Part shown: piece by piece, positions 1 to 7,682 of the stretch | Numbering within the stretch: position 1 is the first letter of the stretch | Layout: each line of letters opens with the position of its first letter | Assembly: GCA_964609385.1 (NCBI GenBank) | Contig: CAZSSM010000013.1 | Location: 46,068-110,067, forward strand | Length of the DNA stretch: 64,000 bases | Origin: CAZSSM01 sp964609385 | Lineage (GTDB): Bacteria > Planctomycetota > Planctomycetia > Isosphaerales > Isosphaeraceae | Direction: 5' to 3' | Notes under the pieces: model-generated | What the model saw: only the letters and a program-made list of their open reading frames with translations | Told to the model about the DNA's origin: nothing | Database searches by the model: none | Made by a program: the position numbers and the translations under genes

Positions 1-294
1 ACCATTCCTCTCTTCACCTTTGAAACCGAAGGCGGGGACACGATACTCGGCGTCGATGGACCCCACCGCGATCCGGTTCCCACCTTCCATGCACTTCCTG
101 TCGATCTCGAGTCACCTCCCTCGATGACGGCTGCCCTCCACGAGTTCATTTCCGATGGCGGTTCCCATCGGCGTTACTCCACCGAGACCGAGCTTTCTGG
201 GTATCGCCGAATCGAGCGACCCCTCTGCCTGGTCTGGCTCTCCCCCACTGCGGCTCGATTCGAGGGTGGCGGTCAGATTCCTTCCCCTGAGTAG
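1..294 (+). CDS. C-terminal end of an unknown protein (5' truncated by window edge)
   Basis: Reading frame 1 is open from the first base to a TAG at 292-294, giving about 97 residues with no start codon needed because the gene begins outside the window. The codons are GC-rich at third positions in the manner of the neighbouring genes, and the peptide is not low-complexity. It includes a stretch rich in acidic residues and ends in a Pro/Glu-rich tail. I do not recognise a family, and no catalytic motif is visible. It is followed by an AT-rich non-coding stretch, consistent with a gene end. It could still be a chance open frame. Confidence 0.5.
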   Translation, partial: TIPLFTFETEGGDTILGVDGPHRDPVPTFHALPVDLESPPSMTAALHEFISDGGSHRRYSTETELSGYRRIERPLCLVWLSPTAARFEGGGQIPSPE

Positions 295-736
295 GTTCGG
301 TCGCGACGGATTAAATGAGAGGCAGGAATATATTATTTTGTGTGTATTTGAATATCAAAATAAAATTGGGTTCGTATGTCGAATGCTCTATCGGTCGTGG
401 TCGGACGAACGAGTCTGTCACGGACGCCGCGCTGCGGCCCGACCGTTAGCCTGTCAAGGGTGGCTGGGAGCCGCAATACGCGACAAAGTCATGAGTTGTT
501 TTGTACGCAATGGAAGTCTGATATATACGGAGTTAGGCAGTTTTGTTGACGAAGACAGGATGGGAACGGGGACTCGGTTCCGACTCGATGGCCTTTGGAT
601 CGGGAAGGGTTTGCATCGGTGATCGCGCGGGCGTCGACGCCTGTTCGGGCGGGCCGATATCCGGGTCCCGGAAGGTTTCCCGAGAGAAATGCGATGGGGG
701 GGTTCACTTCGCGGGGGTCCGCCGTTACCATTCCGA
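295..736. other. Non-coding stretch before the tRNA gene
   Basis: About 440 bases with no convincing gene. Bases roughly 320-375 are strikingly AT-rich for this genome. A TTGTAC at about 499 followed some 15 bases later by TATATA is a possible promoter-like pair upstream of the tRNA, but the spacing is short and the tRNA lies 200 bases away. Short ORFs crossing the region on both strands have no recognisable domain. Confidence 0.4.
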
Positions 737-809
737 TGCGGCGTGGAGCAGCGGTTAGCTCGCCAGGCTCATAACCTGGAGGTCGTAGGTTCGATTCCTG
801 CCGCCGCAA
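737..809 (+). tRNA. tRNA-Met (CAT), initiator-like
   Basis: A full cloverleaf can be folded by eye. The acceptor is TGCGGCG (737-743) paired to CGCCGCA (802-808), and the D-arm is GAGC/GCTC. The anticodon arm is CCAGG-CTCATAA-CCTGG with anticodon CAT at 770-772. The T-arm is GTAGG-TTCGATT-CCTGC and the discriminator is A809. The A11:U24 pair in the D-stem is characteristic of bacterial initiator tRNAs rather than elongators. Two positions differ from the classical initiator: position 1:72 forms a U:A pair instead of C x A, and the 29:41 pair is A:U rather than G:C, so only two of the three anticodon-stem GC pairs remain. CCA is not encoded. Confidence 0.9.
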
Positions 810-945
810 CTTCTTCATCCTCGTGTTGGCCATCGGGGATCTCTTCGGCCGGATCGGTTCATTCACTCCTCATGAGTTTGAGGATGAACCCGATCGTTTT
901 CAAACGTCTCCGTATGCCAGGGCAGGCTTTGCGGAGACGATGATC

Positions 946-2391
946 ATGAACGTGGGTGTCGGCCCCTCCACCGGTTCAGATTCTGAGCCGCTGGTTGTGA
1001 TTAATGCGGTCGGGATGACTCCACGGCTGATGGAGCATGCTCCTAGGCTTCGCGCTCTGGCCGAGCGGGGTTGGTCGACCTCAATGCACGAGGTCTTACC
1101 GGCGGTCACATGCACGGCGCAGGCTTCGATGCTGACCGGCGAAGCGCCGACGGTTCACGGGGTTGTGGCCAACGGCTGGCTCTATCGCGAGACCGGCGAG
1201 GTCCGGTTCTGGCAGCAGTCGAACCGCTTGATCGACGCGACCCCGATCTACGAACACCTTCGACGTGAGCGTGGCCCGTCCTTCCGCGTGGCCAAACTGT
1301 TCTGGTGGTTCAACCAAGGGGCCGCCGTCGACTTCAGCGTCACGCCCAAGCCCCACTACGGCGCTGACGGTTCGAAGGCCTTCGGAATCACTGGGACGCC
1401 CGAGGGACTGACCGATCGGATGGAGGCCGACCTCGGCGTCTTCCCGTTCCACACCTTCTGGGGGCCTCGGGCGGGCCTGCCGTGCACCGAGTGGATCGCC
1501 CGATCGGCCGCGTGGCTCTTGGAACAGGAACGGCCCGATCTGAGCTTCGTCTACTTGCCGCACCTGGACTATGAGCCTCAGCGGCACGGCCCGTCGGCGG
1601 TCGACATGCCCCGATTGGTCGGTGAACTCGACGAGGCGTGCGCTCCGCTGCTCGAGGCCGCCGAGCGGCACGGAGCGCGGGTCTGGGTCGTCAGCGAGTA
1701 CGGCCACGTTGATGTGTCGCGGCCGGTCCTGATCAACCAGGCATTGCGCCGTGAGGGCTGGCTCCAGGTGCGCGACGGCCCGTTCGGCGAGGTGCTCGAC
1801 ACGTTCAACAGCCGCGCCTTCGCCGTCTGCGACCACCAACTGGCCCATGTCTATGTCGAGGACCCGGCGATCCGCCCCGAAGTCCGGCAGCGACTCAGCG
1901 CGTTGCCCGGAGTGGCGACGGTCGTCGAAGGGGAAGGGCGGATCGAGATCGGCCTGGACCACCCTCGGAGCGGCGAGCTGATCGCCTTGGCCGAGCCGGA
2001 CGCCTGGTTCGCCTATCCGTACTGGCTCGACGAGGCCCGCGCGCCGGACTTCGCGAGGACCGTCGACATCCATCGTAAGCCGGGTTTCGACCCCTGCGAG
2101 ATGTTCCTCGACCCGCGGTTTAAGGTCCCCATGTTCCGGGTCGCCACCAAGCTGCTCCGAAAGAAGCTCGGGTTCCGGATGCTGATGGACGTCATCCCGC
2201 TCGACCCGAGGTTGGTCCTTGGCAGTCATGGCCTGGCGGCGACCGATCCGCGCGACCGACCGATCTTGATCGCCGACGGTCCACGACCCAAGTCCCCCGA
2301 GTCCCCGGACGGTTCGATCGCCATGACCGAGGTGGCCGGGCTCATCGGCGCGGCCTGTTCGGCGAAGGCAACCGGCCTCCCGGCCGAGTAG
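946..2391 (+). CDS. Alkaline phosphatase superfamily (nucleotide pyrophosphatase/phosphodiesterase-like) protein
   Basis: About 481 residues with the Phosphodiest-type layout. An N-terminal strand (PLVVINAVG) leads to a probable nucleophile Thr in VTCTAQASMLTGEAPTVHG, followed by metal-ligand candidates in LPHLDYEPQRHG, SEYGH and HQLAH. In established members the Thr/Ser nucleophile and two metals hydrolyse phosphodiester or phosphomonoester bonds; the substrate here is unknown. No signal peptide is evident, so it is probably cytoplasmic. The start at 946 is preferred because GGAG at 933-936 lies nine bases upstream. An in-frame ATG at 940 is too close to that site, and the open frame continues upstream to 823. 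A cytochrome c gene follows about 100 bases downstream on the same strand. Confidence 0.75.
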   Translation: MNVGVGPSTGSDSEPLVVINAVGMTPRLMEHAPRLRALAERGWSTSMHEVLPAVTCTAQASMLTGEAPTVHGVVANGWLYRETGEVRFWQQSNRLIDATPIYEHLRRERGPSFRVAKLFWWFNQGAAVDFSVTPKPHYGADGSKAFGITGTPEGLTDRMEADLGVFPFHTFWGPRAGLPCTEWIARSAAWLLEQERPDLSFVYLPHLDYEPQRHGPSAVDMPRLVGELDEACAPLLEAAERHGARVWVVSEYGHVDVSRPVLINQALRREGWLQVRDGPFGEVLDTFNSRAFAVCDHQLAHVYVEDPAIRPEVRQRLSALPGVATVVEGEGRIEIGLDHPRSGELIALAEPDAWFAYPYWLDEARAPDFARTVDIHRKPGFDPCEMFLDPRFKVPMFRVATKLLRKKLGFRMLMDVIPLDPRLVLGSHGLAATDPRDRPILIADGPRPKSPESPDGSIAMTEVAGLIGAACSAKATGLPAE

Positions 2392-2494
2392 ACTAGAAGG
2401 GTGCGGTCGGCTTCGGTTCGGGCCTTCGAGATCGATCCGGACGACCGTGCTCCGCCCGACTTCGCCCGCTGGCCCCCTCGAAGGACGTCGTCCC

Positions 2495-3034
2495 GTGTCC
2501 GACGCGATCGACCCGACCGCGAATTCCCAAACCACCTCAACCGCCCGCGCGATACCCCCCTGGGCATTCGTCGCCATCGTCGGCACCACGCTCGTGCTGG
2601 TCGTCATCTACGTGAACCTGACGCAGTATAAGGTGCCGCCGCCGCCGTCGCGAATCATGACCGACGCCTGGCTGGTCCGCGCCCACCAGATCGCCTACGA
2701 CCGCTGCCTGAACTGCCACGGCGACCCGAGCACGCCGGGCGGGATGCTGACGCGGGGCGACTGGTCGATCGGCGACGACCCCCGCGACGTCTACCGACTG
2801 GTGGTCGAGGGCAGTGCCGACGGGTCGATGCCGGGATTCGCCGACGTCCTCAACGAGGAGGATCTGCGTGGTGTGACGGCTTACTGCTACGTGTTAGCCG
2901 GCTTGCCGGTGCCCGAGCTGCTCCGCGAGCCGGTCGCCAACTGGGAGCCGTCGGAAGGCTCGGGACTCGACCCGTTCCGATCGGACGCGGAGGCCGAGAC
3001 CGAGGCCGACGTTGATCCCGCCTCGGACCGATGA
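2495..3034 (+). CDS. Membrane-anchored mono-haem cytochrome c
   Basis: About 179 residues. A single transmembrane segment near residues 22-41 (PWAFVAIVGTTLVLVVIYV) anchors the protein, followed by a periplasmic class I-like cytochrome c domain. The haem attachment motif CLNCH covalently binds one haem c, and a downstream methionine in GSMPGF is a good candidate axial ligand. The role would be electron transfer at the membrane. The GTG start at 2495 is chosen because GAAGGA lies nine bases upstream; the frame is open further upstream to 2447 without a ribosome site. The C-terminus is acidic. The partner oxidoreductase is not nearby, so the respiratory context is not known. Confidence 0.8.
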   Translation: MSDAIDPTANSQTTSTARAIPPWAFVAIVGTTLVLVVIYVNLTQYKVPPPPSRIMTDAWLVRAHQIAYDRCLNCHGDPSTPGGMLTRGDWSIGDDPRDVYRLVVEGSADGSMPGFADVLNEEDLRGVTAYCYVLAGLPVPELLREPVANWEPSEGSGLDPFRSDAEAETEADVDPASDR

Positions 3035-3124
3035 TCGTCTCGTCCTTCGAAGGATCTGCCCGCCCGACGTCTCGCGGCTCAACCGTGACCCACAACGATC
3101 CCTGACCGACGGTGGCCCCTGCTC

Positions 3125-6082
3125 ATGGTGCCGAACTACTACGAGATCCTGGGAGTCGCCCCCGACGCCGATCGCGCGTCGATCGAGCGGGCGTTGGCGG
3201 CATGCCAACCGATCTGGTCGGCCGGGACGCGCAACCCGAAGAAGAAGCACGAGTACCAATCGTATCTTGATCAGATCCCACAGATCCGACGGACGTTGCT
3301 GAGCGACGAGGACGTCCGCCAGGCCTACGACGCCGAGTTGTTCGCCGAGCAGCGCGCCGCCGAGGAGACGCGGATCGCGAAGCTGGAGGTCCTGGTCCGG
3401 CTCCGATCGGCGCGTGGAGGCCTCAACGCGGCGGATCGTCGGGCCTTGGCCGCCGAGGCCCAAGGCTTGGGGGTCGACGGCGCGGTCCTGGACCGGATGT
3501 TGGTCGACAGCCCGATGCTGACCGCGCCGGACGAGAATCCGATCGACGACGAGGAGACGCTCCAGTTCGGCGACGACGCGCTCGACCCGACCTCGGCCCG
3601 ACAGATCGAACTGGTCCTGAACCATCTCGGGTTCGAGCACCTTTATGCGATGCTGAACCTGCCGCGCGATGCGCCTCGGAGCGAGCTGCTGGCGGCGATC
3701 ACGGCCGTCCGCCGTCGATGGATGCAGAAGAGCCAGGTCACCGCCGAGAAGACGGCCTGGCTCGAGGCGGTCTCCTACGCCAACACCTACCTGGTCGCGC
3801 CCGACGCGCGTCGACGCTACGACGCGACCCTGGAGTCGCGCGCCGACGCCGAGTTCGAGTCGGCCGTAAGCTTCGCCGTCAACGGCCTGCCACGTCTCGA
3901 TGACGCGACGTTTGAAGCGCTCGTCGAGCACGCGCGGGCCACCGGGATCTCGCCGAATCGCGCTGATCAGGTCATCCAACGCGTCTGCACGCGGCTCGGC
4001 GTGGTCCGGCTGGGCAGCCTGCCCGTCGATGTGGCCCTCCCGCAAGTTCCCGCCTCGCAACGCGTTGCCTTGACCCGTTGCCGCTCCTGCCACGGCTTCA
4101 ACGAGAACATCGCCAAGCCCAAGAGCGGTCGGCCCGGTCCATTACCGACCTGTCGCCACTGCGGCGAGCCGCTCTGGTGGACCTGTCCGTCCTGCCGGAT
4201 CTCCCATCGGGTCGATCGCCGTCGCTGTCGCTGCGGGTTTCGCCAGGAGCATCGCCTGCCGGTGGTCCGCCACCGCGACCTGGCTCAGATCGCCCTCCGC
4301 GCCCGCCAGTACGCTCGGGCCTTGGAGCACCTCGATCGCGTCCTGCCCTACGCCTCGAGGATGACCTGGCTCCACAAGGCGCACGACCTGGTCAAGCAGC
4401 GGATGGCCGAGCGCGACAAGGCCCGCGACCGCTGCACGCGCGAACTCCAGGCCCGTAACCTGCAAGCTGCCCAGACCGCCCTCGAGGATTGGGAACAACG
4501 CGAGGACCCCAACGACCTGCAACTGGTCCAGACGCGCTCGGCGATCCAGGCCGAGCTTCGCAAGGCCGCCGCCTTGATCCCCCGGGCTGAGGGCGCATCG
4601 GTCTCCGATCCGGCCGAAGCGCGTCGGCTCTACCGCCATTGCCTGACGATCGTTCGCGACTCGACCGAGGCCCGCAACGGCCTCCACCATTGCCCGCCCG
4701 ATCCGCCCCATGCGTTGAACCTCCGACGCGCCGACATCGGGATCGAGCTGACATGGTCATCGCCGATCTCCGACGGCCTCGGCCCGATCGAGTTCCTGAT
4801 CGTGCGCAAGCCGGAGGTCCATCCGCGGACGCCCAACGATGGCCGGATCGTCACGCGGACGATCGAGGCGGTTTTCCACGACGCCGATGCGCCGCACGGT
4901 CGTCGGGTCGGGTATGCCGTCTACGCCTCGAGGAACGGCCGGACCTCGCTTACGGCGGCCGTGGCTGGCCCGATCGTCGCCTTGGGCCGGCCGCGGAACC
5001 TCCGCGCTGACCTGGACGACGGCGAGGTCCATCTGACCTGGACACCGCCCCAGGACGCCATGTTCTGTCGGGTCGTCCGCAAGCTCGCCGGTCGGCCCCA
5101 GTCGCCCGAGGACGGCACACCGGTCCGCTCGGGCCTGGACTACCTCCACGAGGTCGGTCTCGAGAACGACCGGCTCTACCACTATGCCGTCTTTGCCCAG
5201 TTCCTCGACGCTGAGGGGCAAACTCTGACCGGTCCGCCCGCCTTCATCAGCGTGACCCCGGGTCCGCCCGGCCCGATCGTCGAGCAGATCGATGCCCAGT
5301 TCCGCCAACCGAACCGCGTCAGCGTCTCCTGGTCCAAGCCGGCTAAGGGCAAAGTCCGAGTCCTCCGAACGTCGAGGCCGCTGACTTTGGAACCGGGCCG
5401 TCAGATCCGGGTCGCCGAAGCCGAGCGGCTCCAGACCTGGATCCACGAGCCGACCCTACTGGTTGACGTCGTCGATCGCGAGCCGCCCCCCACCTCGCCC
5501 TGGATCTACACGGCCTTCACCTGGTGGTCGGGCATGGCGACCGTCGGCGCCAGCGTCGAGTTGCGACCCGACGACCGGCATCGGAACGCCCATTCCGGAT
5601 CGACCGGATCCAACGGCCTGGAACATCGGGTGGCTCGGCCGGATCATCCCCGAGCAACGGCCCTCGATGTGCCCGGTCGAGGCGGGCCGATCGACCCGGC
5701 TCCCGCCTCAACGCCGGCGCCCCGACATCTCGATCTGCTCGACGGCCAGGCGCCAACGCTCTCCTATCAGTTCAAGCCGCAGTTCCGCTGGAACCCGTTC
5801 GGCCCCCGACGCTGGCGGTTGGCCTTGGCGCCTCGACCCGAGGGGATCACGCTGCCGCCGCTGGTCCTGGTCGGCCATCCGCGGACCGTCCCGATCACCG
5901 CCTCGGAGGGGAACCGCCTGCTCCAACTCCAGGCCATCGAAGGGGCCCGAACGCTCGACCTGCCCCCCCACATCGACCCCGACCGGCTCAAGATCCGCCT
6001 GTTCATCGATCCCAAAGTCGAGCCCGACGGCATCCCCCACGTCGAGATCCAACACGCCGACCGCGAGCCGACCCGGATCTGA
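3125..6082 (+). CDS. Large J-domain-like / zinc-ribbon / fibronectin type III-like protein
   Basis: A 985-residue protein. Residues 1-75 resemble a J-domain (NYYEILGVAPDADRASIERAL ... RQAYDAEL), and a second J-like segment follows at about 170-240 (HLYAMLNLPRDAPRSELLAA ... RRRYDATLES). Neither shows the HPD tripeptide that real J-proteins use to stimulate Hsp70. Cysteine pairs at 319/322, 343/346, 354/357 and about 368/370 form zinc-ribbon-like knuckles. A helical stretch at about 380-500 follows, then two to three fibronectin type III-like beta modules between about 520 and 860, and a Pro-rich linker with a beta-rich tail. No signal peptide or membrane segment is visible, so it is probably cytoplasmic. 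Function unknown; a scaffold or Hsp70-associated role is only a guess. Confidence 0.6.
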   Translation: MVPNYYEILGVAPDADRASIERALAACQPIWSAGTRNPKKKHEYQSYLDQIPQIRRTLLSDEDVRQAYDAELFAEQRAAEETRIAKLEVLVRLRSARGGLNAADRRALAAEAQGLGVDGAVLDRMLVDSPMLTAPDENPIDDEETLQFGDDALDPTSARQIELVLNHLGFEHLYAMLNLPRDAPRSELLAAITAVRRRWMQKSQVTAEKTAWLEAVSYANTYLVAPDARRRYDATLESRADAEFESAVSFAVNGLPRLDDATFEALVEHARATGISPNRADQVIQRVCTRLGVVRLGSLPVDVALPQVPASQRVALTRCRSCHGFNENIAKPKSGRPGPLPTCRHCGEPLWWTCPSCRISHRVDRRRCRCGFRQEHRLPVVRHRDLAQIALRARQYARALEHLDRVLPYASRMTWLHKAHDLVKQRMAERDKARDRCTRELQARNLQAAQTALEDWEQREDPNDLQLVQTRSAIQAELRKAAALIPRAEGASVSDPAEARRLYRHCLTIVRDSTEARNGLHHCPPDPPHALNLRRADIGIELTWSSPISDGLGPIEFLIVRKPEVHPRTPNDGRIVTRTIEAVFHDADAPHGRRVGYAVYASRNGRTSLTAAVAGPIVALGRPRNLRADLDDGEVHLTWTPPQDAMFCRVVRKLAGRPQSPEDGTPVRSGLDYLHEVGLENDRLYHYAVFAQFLDAEGQTLTGPPAFISVTPGPPGPIVEQIDAQFRQPNRVSVSWSKPAKGKVRVLRTSRPLTLEPGRQIRVAEAERLQTWIHEPTLLVDVVDREPPPTSPWIYTAFTWWSGMATVGASVELRPDDRHRNAHSGSTGSNGLEHRVARPDHPRATALDVPGRGGPIDPAPASTPAPRHLDLLDGQAPTLSYQFKPQFRWNPFGPRRWRLALAPRPEGITLPPLVLVGHPRTVPITASEGNRLLQLQAIEGARTLDLPPHIDPDRLKIRLFIDPKVEPDGIPHVEIQHADREPTRI

Positions 6083-6139
6083 TCCGAAAGCGGAACGGGG
6101 CCCGAGACGATCCATCGTCCACAGGCCCTCGTCACATCG

Positions 6140-6398
6140 GAATGTTCTTTATAATAAAACAGATCATGTGCGCCGCCGTAGGCGCCGTCGGTGATCTCCA
6201 CACGGTCGCCGTCGACCAGCTCGGGTCCCCCGTGGACGGTCAGCAAGAGCAGATATCTTTGACCCTCAGCCTCGTCGATTGGGAATACCAGGGTATCTTG
6301 TTTGAAAGAATATGCTCACTTCGCAGAATCCTGGCGATCTGGTCGAGGTCCTTGACGGAACGGATTCCGACTACAATCGCACGGTTCAAGAGATCTCT
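6140..6398 (-). pseudogene. Coding-like remnant, unknown family, frameshifted
   Basis: Two minus-strand frames join into one coherent peptide. Positions 6398-6318 read LLNRAIVVGIRSVKDLDQIA and then RILRSE. After a one-base shift near 6315 the frame reads YSFKQDTLVFPIDEAEGQRY followed by LLLLTVHGGPELVDGDRVEI and so on. A TGA interrupts the second frame exactly where the first must hand over. Residue composition is protein-like rather than the Arg/Pro/Ala-rich pattern of antisense frames here. I cannot name a family. The frame runs on into antisense of the upstream gene, so the true 3' end is unclear. A chance alignment of two open frames remains possible. Confidence 0.3.
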
Positions 6399-6428
6399 CC
6401 CAGAATCTTCGCAGCATCGAGGATCACC

Positions 6429-6923
6429 ATGGCCATTAAGCGAATCCGGCCCGGACCCGGTCAAGAATCGGTCTGGGACTACCCACGTCCTCCGCGTCTG
6501 GAGGACGCCAAACGCGCGGTTCGGATCGTCGCCGGCGGGCGGACGATCGCCCAATCAACCCGCGCCAAGCGCGTCTTGGAGACGAGCCATCCCCCGGTCT
6601 ATTACGTCCCGCCCGACGATATCCAAATGGAACACTTGAAACGCACCGCGCGGGCCTCATCCTGCGAATGGAAGGGACGTGCCATCTACTATGACCTGAT
6701 CCTCGACGGGCGGACGGTCTCCGACGTCGCTTGGGCGTACCCTGAGCCGGTGCTCGCCTTTGATGCGATCCGCGACCACCTCGCCTTCTACCCTAGTCGG
6801 GTCGAGGCGTGTTACCTCGACGACGAACGTGTCCAGGCGCAAGAAGGGGATTTCTACGGCGGTTGGATCACCGCCGAGATCGTCGGTCCGTTCAAGGGTG
6901 GAGCAGGCACCTGGGGCTGGTGA
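6429..6923 (+). CDS. DUF427 domain protein
   Basis: About 164 residues matching the DUF427 family (NTP_transf_9). Typical features are the pattern E-S-V-W-D-Y-P-R-P-P-R near the start, VRIVAGGRTIAQSTRAKRVL, a PPVYYVP-P-DDI segment, a WKG-x-A-x-Y-Y-D core with tryptophan and tyrosines, and the closing FYGGWITAEIVGPFKGG. Members are small, compact, often duplicated beta-barrel proteins of unknown biochemical role. The start at 6429 is supported by GAGG at 6419-6422, six bases upstream. The longer open frame to 6312 overlaps the minus-strand remnant. It stands alone, with no operon partner. Confidence 0.85.
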   Translation: MAIKRIRPGPGQESVWDYPRPPRLEDAKRAVRIVAGGRTIAQSTRAKRVLETSHPPVYYVPPDDIQMEHLKRTARASSCEWKGRAIYYDLILDGRTVSDVAWAYPEPVLAFDAIRDHLAFYPSRVEACYLDDERVQAQEGDFYGGWITAEIVGPFKGGAGTWGW

Positions 6924-7131
6924 GCCGAGCCGATCGCGTCGGGATGGGGCCTGTTACATACCAAACACCGAAGCCCGGGCCGATCCATTCCCGATTCCCG
7001 ATCGGCCAATCGTTACGCTAGAGGACGAGCCTGTTTCTCACAGCTTTCCGGAACAGCAAAGTCTCGCCGTCAACGGACATTCGGATTCGGCGGATCACAG
7101 ATAGACCAGGACTCTCGATCTATGGCGAGCG

Positions 7132-7633
7132 CTAGCTCTTTACGCGGTACGTTGAGCTGACGATACCTGAGGGAAAGCTATGGGTCTCGACATGTTCCAG
7201 GATCAGGTCTCGTTGCAGCGTGCCGAAGAGAGGTAGCCCCTGGCCAATCAATCGAGGTATCCACGCGATGCGCATCGTCGCAATAAGCCCCACTCGCAGA
7301 AAAGACCGGATGACCTGACCGCCGTCGATGTAGGCCCTGTGCCAGCCGTTTCGGTTCAGCTCGGCTATCATGGCTTTCGGTTCAGCCGCTGATACCCTCA
7401 CACGCTCGCGCAAAGTTGCCGGTATGTCTTTGCCATTGAGCGTTCTGCTCAGAACAATGACGGATTTCGTGTATGGCCTGTCTTCAAAAAAAGAGAACCT
7501 TCTTGAAAGATTGTCGACCCATGACTAAAATATCGATTGAATCCATCATTTCATCGTATCCATAGTCTTCACAAATTGTATCAATTTCGTGAACACGATC
7601 GATATCGCCGTCTAGCCTAGCAAAGTCTGCCGA
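7132..7633 (-). pseudogene. Dihydrofolate reductase / RibD C-terminal-like gene, decayed
   Basis: Two minus-strand frames together give most of a bacterial 'dihydrofolate reductase family' protein. 7633-7493 reads DFARLDGDIDRV, EDYGYDEMMDSIDILVMGR and QSFKKVL; 7480-7132 reads DRPYTKSVIVLSRTL, HRAYIDGGQVIRSFLR, IPRLIGQGLPLFG and so on to SSTYRV. The hand-over coincides with a run of seven T on the coding strand (A7 at 7486-7492), where removing one base restores the frame. The N-terminus is also lost: the expected 'SLDGFIAR' survives only as SADFAR and there is no start codon between it and the hlyD stop at 7683. Base composition is less GC-rich than its neighbours. The homopolymer shift alone could be a sequencing error or recoding, but the missing start argues for a dead gene. 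Confidence 0.75.
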
Positions 7634-7682
7634 CTCGAGATTGAGTCGGCCGGGCCGGTCGTCGCTGTAGTTCCGGGCGATG

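Noticed and set aside
489..866. Short minus-strand frame overlapping the tRNA gene
   Set aside because: Overlaps a well-folded tRNA and has no homology signal.
1096..2607. Long minus-strand open frame antisense to the phosphatase gene
   Set aside because: Arg/Pro/Gly-rich composition without domains; a typical antisense artefact of high GC.
2894..4093. Long minus-strand open frame antisense to the J-like gene
   Set aside because: Composition is Arg/Gly/Leu-biased and no domain is seen; the sense gene has clear motifs.
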